20,039 bases of DNA. It comes from an uncultured Collinsella sp. (GTDB lineage: Bacteria > Actinomycetota > Coriobacteriia > Coriobacteriales > Coriobacteriaceae). Position numbers and translations under genes: made by a program. This document shows positions 13,852 through 20,039 of this stretch, one piece after another. The DNA lies in NCBI GenBank assembly GCA_900552145.1, contig URYW01000028.1, forward strand, positions 1 to 20,039, in the 5' to 3' direction. Within the stretch, counting starts at the first letter, position 1; each line of letters begins with the position of its first letter. The notes below the pieces were generated by a model. The model had not been told where the DNA came from, did no database searches, and saw only the letters and a program-made list of their open reading frames with translations.

Positions 13852-14157
13852 TTAGAACTTGTGGCCGCACTTCTTGCAGACGCGCAGCTTGTTCTTGCCG
13901 TCCTTCTCGTGACCGACGCGGGTAACCTTACCGCACTCGGGGCAAACGAGATTGACGTTGGAGGCGTCGATGGGAGCCTCCTGCGAAACGATGCCGCCCT
14001 GCTGGTTGGCAGCGTTGGGCTTGACGGCCTTCTTGACGACCGAAACGCCCTCGACAACGACCTTGTTCTCGGCGGGGAGAGCACGCAGGACAACGCCCTG
14101 CTTGCCGCGATCCTTACCAGAGAGAACCTGGACCTTATCGCCCTTCTTGATATACAT
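13852..14157 (-). CDS. rplX: 50S ribosomal protein L24
   Basis: Predicted 101-aa large-subunit protein, an assembly initiator that binds 23S rRNA. Seen: the KOW motif MYIKKGDKVQVLSGKDRGKQ at the N-terminus and VVVEGVSVVKK. Near the C-terminus two Cys-x-x-Cys pairs (72/75 and 94/97, CPEC and CKKC) suggest the zinc-binding version. It lies 13 bp downstream of rplN. Unusually it is the last gene of the transcript; rplE would normally follow. Confidence 0.96.
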   Translation of the reverse strand: MYIKKGDKVQVLSGKDRGKQGVVLRALPAENKVVVEGVSVVKKAVKPNAANQQGGIVSQEAPIDASNVNLVCPECGKVTRVGHEKDGKNKLRVCKKCGHKF

Positions 14158-14170
14158 ATATCTCCCCTAA

Positions 14171-14539
14171 CTACAGGGTCTCGGGAGCGAGCGAGACGAT
14201 CTTCATGTACTTCTTGTCACGAAGCTCGCGAGCGACAGGCCCGAAGATACGGGTGCCGACGGGCGAACCATCGTTGTTGATGACAACGCAGGCGTTCTCA
14301 TCAAAGCGAATGTAGGAGCCATCCTTGCGGCGGATCTCCTTAACGGTGCGAACGACGACGCAACGGACAACGTCCTTCTTCTTGACGTTGGCGCCAGGGG
14401 TAGCCTCCTGGACAGCACCGATGAACACATCGCCGATGCCTGCATAACGACGCTTGGAACCGCCAAGCACCTTGATGCAGCGAATCTTGCGAGCGCCGGA
14501 GTTGTCGGCGACGTTCAGCATGGTTTGCATCTGAATCAT
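14171..14539 (-). CDS. rplN: 50S ribosomal protein L14
   Basis: Predicted 122-aa large-subunit protein at the subunit interface. Seen: start MIQMQTMLNVADNSGARKI and IRFDENACVVINNDGSPVGTRIFGPVARELR, both strongly conserved in L14. GGAGG lies ten bases before the ATG at 14539. It is separated from rpsQ by 118 bp, a wide gap for this operon. Confidence 0.97.
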   Translation of the reverse strand: MIQMQTMLNVADNSGARKIRCIKVLGGSKRRYAGIGDVFIGAVQEATPGANVKKKDVVRCVVVRTVKEIRRKDGSYIRFDENACVVINNDGSPVGTRIFGPVARELRDKKYMKIVSLAPETL

Positions 14540-14657
14540 GGTAGATGTTCCTCCGAACTAAGAACCGAAGAGAGGTGCGCAGCCTTTAGGCGGCCTGTGG
14601 TATGCAAACCAGGCATACGCACATCTTCGGAAACGTACAAGTCGTAAGAGCGACTGC
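14540..14657 (-). other. Structured rpsQ-rplN spacer
   Basis: Nested inverted repeats occupy this spacer: CCGAAGA (14565-14571) with TCTTCGG (14624-14630), GTGC (14575-14578) with GCAC (14619-14622), and GTATGC (14600-14605) with GCATAC (14613-14618). Together they suggest one branched transcript structure ahead of the rplN ribosome-binding site. No gene fits. Confidence 0.55.
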
Positions 14658-14918
14658 TTATTTAGCGCGCTCGACGACCTCGATGAGGCGCCAACGCTTC
14701 ATCTTGGACATAGGACGGGTCTCCATAACGCGGACGGTATCGCCCACGCCAGCCGTGCACTCCTCGTCGTGAGCGTGCAGCTTCTTGGAGCTGGTCATCA
14801 TCTTGCCGTACTTGGGGTGACGCTTGCGCTCGGTGATGGTGACGACAATGGTCTTGGCACCGGAGACGGAGGTAACGACACCCGTACGGACCTTACGCGA
14901 GTTACGCGAATCAGTCAT
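14658..14918 (-). CDS. rpsQ: 30S ribosomal protein S17
   Basis: Predicted 86-aa primary 16S rRNA-binding protein. Seen: RTGVVTSVSGAKTIVVTI, the ERKRHPKYGK loop, KLHAHDEE and a TRPMSKMKRWRL motif typical of S17. It follows rpmC after 16 bp. Confidence 0.96.
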   Translation of the reverse strand: MTDSRNSRKVRTGVVTSVSGAKTIVVTITERKRHPKYGKMMTSSKKLHAHDEECTAGVGDTVRVMETRPMSKMKRWRLIEVVERAK

Positions 14919-14934
14919 GTTCTCTCCTTAGGTC

Positions 14935-15150
14935 CTACTCGGCGACAGCGGACTTCTCCGCTGCGATCTCGCGGGCGCGCTGCTCCGTGAGGACGCGAGC
15001 GATGTCCTTCTTCACGGTGTTGACGCGAGCGGTGTTGTCCAGCTGGCTGGTGGCCATCTGGAAACGAAGGTTAAAGAGCTCGGCGCGCATTTCCTTCAGC
15101 TTCTCAACGAGCTGAGCGTCCGAGAGCTCACGAATCTCTGCGGGCTTCAT
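14935..15150 (-). CDS. rpmC: 50S ribosomal protein L29
   Basis: Predicted 71-aa large-subunit protein at the peptide exit. Seen: MKPAEIRELSDAQLVEKLKE and LFNLRFQMATSQLDNT, the two L29 helices. Its start codon shares one base with the rplP stop (TAATG), which implies translational coupling. Confidence 0.96.
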   Translation of the reverse strand: MKPAEIRELSDAQLVEKLKEMRAELFNLRFQMATSQLDNTARVNTVKKDIARVLTEQRAREIAAEKSAVAE

Positions 15151-15653
15151 TAGTTCTCCTCCTTGGCGGCGGCGGCGTCCTCAGCAGCCCACTTGGCCTC
15201 GAGAGCGGCCTCCTCAGCCATCTCCTTCTCGATGCGCTGCTCGGCGTTCTTGGCAGCAACAATCTTGGTCTTGATGGGAAGCTTGTGCTGTGCAAGACGC
15301 AGAGCCTCGCGAGCGACCTCCTCGGGAACACCCTTGACCTCGAACATGATGCGGCCGGGCTTGACGACGGCCACCCACTCCTCGGGGTTACCCTTACCAG
15401 AACCCATGCGAGTCTCGGCAGGCTTCTTGGTGATGGGCTTATCGGGGAAGATCGTGATGTAGACACGACCGCCACGCTTCATGTAGCGGGTCATGGCAAT
15501 ACGAGCGGCCTCGATCTGACGGTTGGTGATCCAATGGGCCTCGAGAGCCTGGATACCAAACTCGCCGAAATGCAGCTCGGTATTACCCTTGGCCTGGCCC
15601 TTCATGGAGCCACGCTGCACCTTGCGGTGAAGAATACGCTTAGGGGCAAGCAC
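15150..15653 (-). CDS. rplP: 50S ribosomal protein L16 with C-terminal extension
   Basis: Predicted 167-aa large-subunit protein that organises the tRNA sites. Seen: MLAPKRILHRKVQRG, GEFGIQALEAHWITNRQIEA, the FPDKPITKKPAETRMGSGKG loop and GVPEEVAREALRLAQHKLPIKTK. The usual protein ends at about residue 137-144; here roughly 25-30 more residues rich in Ala and Glu follow. Start is GTG, overlapping the rpsC stop by one base (TAGTG). Confidence 0.96.
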   Translation of the reverse strand: MLAPKRILHRKVQRGSMKGQAKGNTELHFGEFGIQALEAHWITNRQIEAARIAMTRYMKRGGRVYITIFPDKPITKKPAETRMGSGKGNPEEWVAVVKPGRIMFEVKGVPEEVAREALRLAQHKLPIKTKIVAAKNAEQRIEKEMAEEAALEAKWAAEDAAAAKEEN

Positions 15654-16363
15654 TACTGACCCCTCCTCTCGGAGTTACGACGACGAGGACGGGAAGAGCC
15701 CTCGAGTGCAGGGTTGGGAACAGGCTGGCCCGGAAGCTTCTCGCCCAGGTAGATCCAGACCTTCACGCCGCAAGCGCCCATGGTGGTGCTGGCGACAGCC
15801 GTGCCGTAGTCGATCTTGGCACGGAGGGTGTGCAGAGGCACGCGACCCTCGCGGTACCACTCACGACGGCCCATCTCGGCACCGCCGAGACGACCGGAGC
15901 ACTGGATACGGATGCCCTTAGCGCCGGCCTTGCGGGCAGACTGGACAGCCTTGCGCATAGCGCGACGGAAGGCAACGCGGCCCTCGAGCTGCTCGGCGAT
16001 AGACTGAGCAACGAGGTTGGCGTCGAGCTCGGGGCGCTTGATCTCGACAACGTCGACGGAGAGCTGGCCCTTGGAGACGCCAGCGACCTTCTCGAGCTCG
16101 GTGCGGAGGGTATCGATCTCGGCACCCTTCTTACCGATGACAACGCCGGGGCGAGCGGTGAGGATGATGACCTTCACCTTGTCGCCAGCGCGCTCGATCT
16201 CGACGCGGGAGACAGCTGCGCGGGAAAGACGCTTCTCGAGGTACTTGCGGATCTCGAGATCGTTACCGAGGGTCTTAGCGTAATCCTTCTCTGCGAACCA
16301 GCGGGAGCGCCAGTTCTCGGTGATGCCAAGACGGAAGCCGGTGGGGTAGACTTTCTGACCCAT
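15653..16363 (-). CDS. rpsC: 30S ribosomal protein S3
   Basis: Predicted 236-aa small-subunit protein at the mRNA entry. Seen: MGQKVYPTGFRLGITENWRS, the KH-domain motif VVIGKKGAEIDTLR, GRLGGAEMGRREWYREG and TTMGACGVKVWIYLGE. The C-terminal tail is basic (SSRPRRRNSERRGQ). It starts 6 bp after rplV and ends overlapping rplP. Confidence 0.97.
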   Translation of the reverse strand: MGQKVYPTGFRLGITENWRSRWFAEKDYAKTLGNDLEIRKYLEKRLSRAAVSRVEIERAGDKVKVIILTARPGVVIGKKGAEIDTLRTELEKVAGVSKGQLSVDVVEIKRPELDANLVAQSIAEQLEGRVAFRRAMRKAVQSARKAGAKGIRIQCSGRLGGAEMGRREWYREGRVPLHTLRAKIDYGTAVASTTMGACGVKVWIYLGEKLPGQPVPNPALEGSSRPRRRNSERRGQ

Positions 16364-16369
16364 ACAGCT

Positions 16370-16741
16370 TTACGCCTCCTTTCGAGGAGCAACGACGACG
16401 GTGATGTGGGAAGTACGCTTCAGAATGCGAGAAGCGGAACCCTTGGCGCGGGGACGGATGCGCTTAAGCGTCGGACCCTCGTCAACATAGGCAGCGGCGA
16501 CAACCAGGTTGTCGGCACGCAGACCGTTGTTGTTCTCGGCGTTCGCAACGGCGGAACGGAGAACCTTCTCGACATCCACGGCGACGGCGCGGTCGCAGAA
16601 GTGGAGGATGTCGAAGGCCTGAGCGACAGGCTTGCGGCGGATCAGATCGACCACCAGGCGGGCCTTGCTGGGGGAAACACGCACGTACTTAGCGACGGCG
16701 CGAACCTCGGTGGCCTCAGTTTCAATAGACTTAGTTGCCAT
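16370..16741 (-). CDS. rplV: 50S ribosomal protein L22
   Basis: Predicted 123-aa protein lining the exit tunnel. Seen: AVAKYVRVSPSKARLVVDLI, VLRSAVANAENNNG, and the tunnel hairpin region GPTLKRIRPRAKGSASRI. A 12-residue N-terminal stretch precedes the conserved part. It lies 14 bp after rpsS. Confidence 0.97.
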   Translation of the reverse strand: MATKSIETEATEVRAVAKYVRVSPSKARLVVDLIRRKPVAQAFDILHFCDRAVAVDVEKVLRSAVANAENNNGLRADNLVVAAAYVDEGPTLKRIRPRAKGSASRILKRTSHITVVVAPRKEA

Positions 16742-16755
16742 TTACGGTTAACCCC

Positions 16756-17016
16756 CTATTTGGCCTTGTGGCCACGGAACGTACGAGTCGGCGCGAACTC
16801 GCCGAGCTTGAGACCAACCATGGACTCGGTAACATACACGGGCACATGCTTGCGGCCGTCGTGGACGGCGATGGTGTGACCAACCATCTCGGGGAAGATG
16901 GTGGACGCGCGGGACCAGGTCTTCACGACGTCCTTCTTGCCAGCCTCGTTCATCGCGGTGATACGCGAGAGAAGGCGAGTCTCCACGAACGGGCCCTTTT
17001 TGAGACTTCTGCTCAT
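16756..17016 (-). CDS. rpsS: 30S ribosomal protein S19
   Basis: Predicted 86-aa small-subunit head protein. Seen: MSRSLKKGPFVE, WSRASTIFPEMVGHTIAVHDGRKHVPVY split across the family core, and the C-terminal GEFAPTRTFRGHK. It follows rplB after 32 bp. Confidence 0.97.
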   Translation of the reverse strand: MSRSLKKGPFVETRLLSRITAMNEAGKKDVVKTWSRASTIFPEMVGHTIAVHDGRKHVPVYVTESMVGLKLGEFAPTRTFRGHKAK

Positions 17017-17048
17017 AAGTGCTTTCTCCTAAAACTCGGTATCCGAAA

Positions 17049-17879
17049 TTACTTCTTACGGCGACGAATGATGTGCTGGTTCGAGACCTTCTTCTTCTTG
17101 CGCGTACGAAGGCCCTTCGTCGGCTTACCCCAGGGGGTAACGGAGGGACGACCAGAGGTGTGGTTCTTGCCCTCGCCACCGCCGTGCGGGTGGTCGACAG
17201 GGTTCATGACGGTACCGCGGACGGTCGGGCGCACGTTCATGTGACGCTTACGGCCGGCCTTGCCGATGACGATGTTGGAGTGATCGGCGTTGCCGACCTC
17301 ACCGACGGTGGCGCGGCAGGTAACGAGGATGCGGCGCATCTCGGAGGAAGGCATACGGACGATGGCGTACTTGCCCTCCTTACCCATCAGCTGGCAGGAG
17401 TTACCGGCGGAACGGGCGATAGCAGCGCCCTTGCCCGGCTGGAACTCGACGGCGTGGATGAGCGTACCGACGGGGATGTCGGCGAGGGGCAGAGCGTTGC
17501 CCGGCTTGATGTCGGCGTCAGAACCGGACATGATGGTCTGACCGACCTCGAGACCCTTGGGGGCCAGGATGTAGCGCTTCTCACCGTCAGCGTAGTGCAG
17601 CAGAGCGATGCGAGCGGAACGGTTCGGATCGTACTCGATCGTGGCAACCTTGGCGGGCACGCCGTCCTTGTTGCGCTTGAAGTCGATCACGCGATAACGA
17701 CGCTTCACGCCGCCGCCCTGGTGGCGGGTGGTGATGCGGCCGTTGTTGTTACGACCGGCCTTCTTGGGCAGGGGCTCGAGAAGAGACTTCTCGGGCTTGG
17801 TGCAGGTGATCTCGGAGAAGTCGGAGATCGTCTGCCAACGCCTACCAGCGGAGGTCGGCTTAAGGTGCTTTACAGCCAT
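17049..17879 (-). CDS. rplB: 50S ribosomal protein L2
   Basis: Predicted 276-aa protein needed for subunit association and peptidyl transfer. Seen: MAVKHLKPTSAGRRWQT, NNNGRITTRHQGGGVKRRYR, GNALPLADIPVGTLIHAVE, and the C-terminal MNPVDHPHGGGEGK containing the conserved histidine. Start: AAAGGGA lies six bases before ATG 17879; a longer in-frame start at 17954 adds residues foreign to L2. Unusually it is preceded by a 179-bp gap rather than joined to rplW. Confidence 0.97.
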   Translation of the reverse strand: MAVKHLKPTSAGRRWQTISDFSEITCTKPEKSLLEPLPKKAGRNNNGRITTRHQGGGVKRRYRVIDFKRNKDGVPAKVATIEYDPNRSARIALLHYADGEKRYILAPKGLEVGQTIMSGSDADIKPGNALPLADIPVGTLIHAVEFQPGKGAAIARSAGNSCQLMGKEGKYAIVRMPSSEMRRILVTCRATVGEVGNADHSNIVIGKAGRKRHMNVRPTVRGTVMNPVDHPHGGGEGKNHTSGRPSVTPWGKPTKGLRTRKKKKVSNQHIIRRRKK

Positions 17880-18058
17880 TACAATCCCTTTCAATAGGAA
17901 TCCGTTAGCCATCGCAGACAGGGATTCGAGGTTCTGCCTCGGGTGCGATGACACCGGACGTATACACGGTTCCGGGCGTGTCCATTTTATACGCCCAAAA
18001 CCTTGAGCTCCCGCCTCCCCTATTTGGGAGGCATGAGCTCACTCAACAGCAGCGAGTC
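17880..18058 (-). promoter_or_regulatory. rplW-rplB gap: terminator-like hairpin and promoter-like motif
   Basis: On the minus strand, 19 nt after the rplW stop, GAGCTC arms (18035-18040 and 18005-18010) enclose a GCCTCCC/GGGAGGC stem (18013-18019 with 18026-18032), followed by AAGGTTTT: a weak terminator or attenuator. Further on, GGGCGT and ACGCCC form an inverted repeat around ATAAAATGGAC. The 26-nt motif at 17960-17985 (minus strand ATGGACACGCCCG, then CCGTGTATAC) follows, 81 bp before rplB, and recurs in the rplC leader. Confidence 0.6.
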
Positions 18059-18346
18059 TTAGGCCTGGCTGCCAAAGACCTCGATGGTGTCGCCCTCGGC
18101 CAGCGTGACGATGGCCTTCTTCCAAGAACGGGTCTTGCCGGCGACATAGCGCACGCGCTTGGTCTTGGGCTTGACCGTCAGGGTGTTCACGCGAACGACC
18201 TTGACGCCGAAGATCTCCTCGACAGCGTCCTTGATCTGATACTTGTTAGCATCCTTGGCGACCTCGAACGTGTACTTGTTCAGCTCCATGCCGGAGAAGG
18301 AACGCTCGGACACGATCGGACGGATGATGATCTCGTGGGCGGTCAT
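18059..18346 (-). CDS. rplW: 50S ribosomal protein L23
   Basis: Predicted 95-aa exit-tunnel protein that docks trigger factor and SRP. Seen: EIIIRPIVSERSF, KYTFEVAKDANKYQIKDAVE, IFGVKVVRVNTL and the basic RVRYVAGKTRSWKKAIVTL. Its ATG directly follows the rplD stop (TAAATG). Confidence 0.97.
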   Translation of the reverse strand: MTAHEIIIRPIVSERSFSGMELNKYTFEVAKDANKYQIKDAVEEIFGVKVVRVNTLTVKPKTKRVRYVAGKTRSWKKAIVTLAEGDTIEVFGSQA

Positions 18347-18973
18347 TTATGCAAGCACCTCCCCGAAGTGAGCGGCGATGTCGGCGGGCATCAGCACAGC
18401 GTTGTTGTTGACGAGATCGTAGGTGTTGGCCTCGTCAGCGGTGATGATGAACGTCTTGGGAATGTTGCGGAACGACAGGTAGGCGTTGACGTCCTCATCG
18501 CGAACGATGATGGTCAGACGCTTGCCCTCAAGGCCGAGAGCCTTGAGCATGGCGACGGCAGCCTTGGTGGAAGGCTTCTCGAAGCCGTAGTCGTCGACGA
18601 GCACGAGCTCGCCATCGGCCAGCTTGGCGGACAGCGCGGAGCGCATAGCCAGCTTGACCTCCTTGTTGTTCATACGCTTGGCGTAGGAACGGGGCTTGGG
18701 GGCGAAGACAACGCCACCGTGACGCCACTGGGCAGCACGGATGGAACCCTGGCGGGCACGGCCGGTGCCCTTCTGACGCCAAGGCTTCTTGCCGCCACCG
18801 GAAACCTCAGAGCGGCCCTTAGCGGACTGGGTGCCCTGACGCCAAGAGGCCATCTGGCACTTGACGATGTGGTGCATAACGTGGATGTTCGGCTCGATGC
18901 CGTACACCTCAGCGGCGAGCTCGGCCTCGGCGACCTTCTTGCCCTCGCTGTTCTTTACTTCAAACTTTGCCAT
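18347..18973 (-). CDS. rplD: 50S ribosomal protein L4
   Basis: Predicted 208-aa protein of the exit tunnel; in E. coli also the autogenous repressor of the S10 operon. Seen: HHIVKCQMASWRQGTQSAKGR, then GGGKKPWRQKGTGRARQGS (the tunnel loop), and FAPKPRSYAKRMNNKEVKLA. Length is normal. It follows rplC after 46 bp. Whether it autoregulates here through the rplC leader is unknown. Confidence 0.97.
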   Translation of the reverse strand: MAKFEVKNSEGKKVAEAELAAEVYGIEPNIHVMHHIVKCQMASWRQGTQSAKGRSEVSGGGKKPWRQKGTGRARQGSIRAAQWRHGGVVFAPKPRSYAKRMNNKEVKLAMRSALSAKLADGELVLVDDYGFEKPSTKAAVAMLKALGLEGKRLTIIVRDEDVNAYLSFRNIPKTFIITADEANTYDLVNNNAVLMPADIAAHFGEVLA

Positions 18974-19019
18974 TTAAGTGTTCTCCTTGGTATGACGCTG
19001 GGCTAAATGGGCTGGGCCC

Positions 19020-19640
19020 TTAGGCCATACGGATGGCGACGAGACCATTCTTGGCACCCGGGACAGCGCCCTTGACCAAGATGAGGTTCTGCTCGGCATC
19101 GATGCGGACAACGGAAAGGTTCTTGACGGTAACGCGCTCGTTACCCATGTGACCGGCCATCTTGACGCCCTTGAGGACGCGCGCAGGATAGGCGCACTGA
19201 CCGATAGAACCGGGGTGACGCTGGAAGTGAGAACCATGCGTCATAGGACCGCGGCGCTGACCCCAGCGCTTGATGCGACCCTGGAAGCCCTTACCCTTGG
19301 AGGTACCGATGACGTCGACCTTCTCGACATCAGCGAAATCAGCGACGGTGACGACCTCGCCGACCTTGTGCTCCTCGCCGTTCTCGACGCGGACCTCACG
19401 AAGGAAGCGGACAGGCTCGACGCCGGCCTTGGCGAAGTGACCAGCCATGGGCTTGTTCACGTTCTTGGCCTTGATGTCGCCGAAACCGATCTGGACGGCG
19501 TCATAGCCGTCGGTTGCCTGAGTTTTAACCTGCGAGACAGCGCAGGGGCCAGCCTGGATGACCGTGACGGGAACGACGTTGTCGTCCTCGTCCCAAACCT
19601 GGGTCATGCCAATCTTGCGGCCGAGAATCATGCTGATCAA
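19020..19640 (-). CDS. rplC: 50S ribosomal protein L3
   Basis: Predicted 206-aa protein near the peptidyl-transferase centre. Seen: ILGRKIGMTQVWDE, VTVIQAGPCAVSQVKT, and the loop GSHFQRHPGSIGQCAYPARVLKGVKM split by the conserved MAGHMGNERVTV. Start: two choices. TTG at 19640 gives MISMILG, matches the MINxILG-like N-terminus of relatives and has GGGA seven bases before it. ATG at 19631 gives MILG but lacks a good ribosome-binding site. The TTG is preferred, moderately. It is the first ribosomal gene in the window; rpsJ does not precede it. Confidence 0.95.
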   Translation of the reverse strand: MISMILGRKIGMTQVWDEDDNVVPVTVIQAGPCAVSQVKTQATDGYDAVQIGFGDIKAKNVNKPMAGHFAKAGVEPVRFLREVRVENGEEHKVGEVVTVADFADVEKVDVIGTSKGKGFQGRIKRWGQRRGPMTHGSHFQRHPGSIGQCAYPARVLKGVKMAGHMGNERVTVKNLSVVRIDAEQNLILVKGAVPGAKNGLVAIRMA

Positions 19641-20039
19641 GATATGATCCCAACTCTCGCGTGGTCTTGGGACAATGCGTACACCACCGAGCGTACGCCC
19701 CTAGAGGACCACTACTTACACGACGTGCTCCCCAGCCTTGTATTGCGTCCGGACTACCTGACAACCCTATTAAGCAGGCATTTTGTCCAGCCAGAATACT
19801 CCCCTGGTTACACACAGCTGTTTAGTATACACGGCTGCGGGCGTATCCATCGAGATTCATATTTCACTCACATTGTTTACGCAGGTAAAGTACGTGGAGT
19901 CGCCTGGGCTTGGCAGAGGGGCGGCGAAATATATTAAGTTTGCTGCTCTACAGTCCTGCGCAAGACGGAAAGCACATTAAGTGCTTTCCTTTGCGTGCGG
20001 AACTCGCGACAAACTTAACCCCCGCCCTCAGCCCCGGAG
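19641..20039 (-). promoter_or_regulatory. rplC leader and upstream region
   Basis: These 399 bp contain no supportable gene, in particular no rpsJ. On the minus strand in order: a hairpin GGAAAGCAC/GTGCTTTCC (19967-19989, 9-bp perfect stem, with outer CGCAA/TTGCG); a promoter-like TATACT within the 26-nt motif at 19825-19850 shared with the rplB upstream region; a stem GCGTAC/GTACGC (19677-19698); and a stem TCCCAA/TTGGGA (19648-19672) whose 3' arm holds the GGGA that would serve the rplC start. The first hairpin could be a terminator of a gene beyond the window. Confidence 0.6.

Noticed and set aside
15830..16879. Plus-strand frames opposite rpsC/rplV, and likewise 17948-19006 opposite rplW/rplD
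   Set aside because: They mirror strongly conserved ribosomal genes and have no ribosome-binding site or family signature.

Overview
The window is high-GC bacterial chromosome. Gene content, codon use and protein sequences point to a gut actinobacterium of the Coriobacteriia, most like Collinsella; this is judged from memory of the families, not from a search. No phage, plasmid, CRISPR, tRNA or rRNA gene is visible.

Positions 1-5545 hold a purine-degradation block. On the minus strand, in transcription order, are an NCS2 xanthine/urate-type permease, the aminohydrolase SsnA and the first 480 codons of YgfK, which runs off the left edge. A divergent plus-strand YheO-type PAS/HTH regulator sits across an AT-rich 352-bp gap. 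ygfK and ssnA belong to the anaerobic urate/purine degradation cluster of gut bacteria, so the regulator probably controls this set.

Positions 5546-9503 hold ridA (minus, with a large leader hairpin), a long U32-family protein of the RlhA/TrhP type and a short RluA-type pseudouridine synthase. The last two are adjacent on the plus strand and look like an RNA-modification pair.

Positions 9504-9947 are non-coding and contain the most unusual feature: four 57-bp palindromic units that start exactly every 80 bp (9572, 9652, 9732, 9812). The array lies between the convergent ends of the pseudouridine synthase and a PTS gene. A 40-bp hairpin repeat just left of it (9503-9542) occurs again, identical and in the same orientation, at 11635-11674, so the two copies bracket the array plus the PTS gene.

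Positions 9948-13523 hold a minus-strand sugar operon: Gfo/Idh/MocA oxidoreductase, then a DeoR-type repressor, then a fructose-family PTS EIIBC. There is no fruK. A 21-bp inverted repeat lies between the repressor and the PTS gene, and a cluster of TAAACG motifs lies in front of the operon.

Positions 13792-20039 hold a minus-strand ribosomal protein cluster: rplC, rplD, rplW, gap, rplB, rpsS, rplV, rpsC, rplP, rpmC, rpsQ, rplN, rplX, terminator. It departs from the usual layout in three ways. rpsJ does not precede rplC within 399 bp. A 179-bp gap with a hairpin and a promoter-like motif splits rplW from rplB. A strong terminator follows rplX where rplE and the rest of the spc genes are normally found. 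The promoter-like motif before rplB recurs at 23 of 26 positions in the rplC leader.
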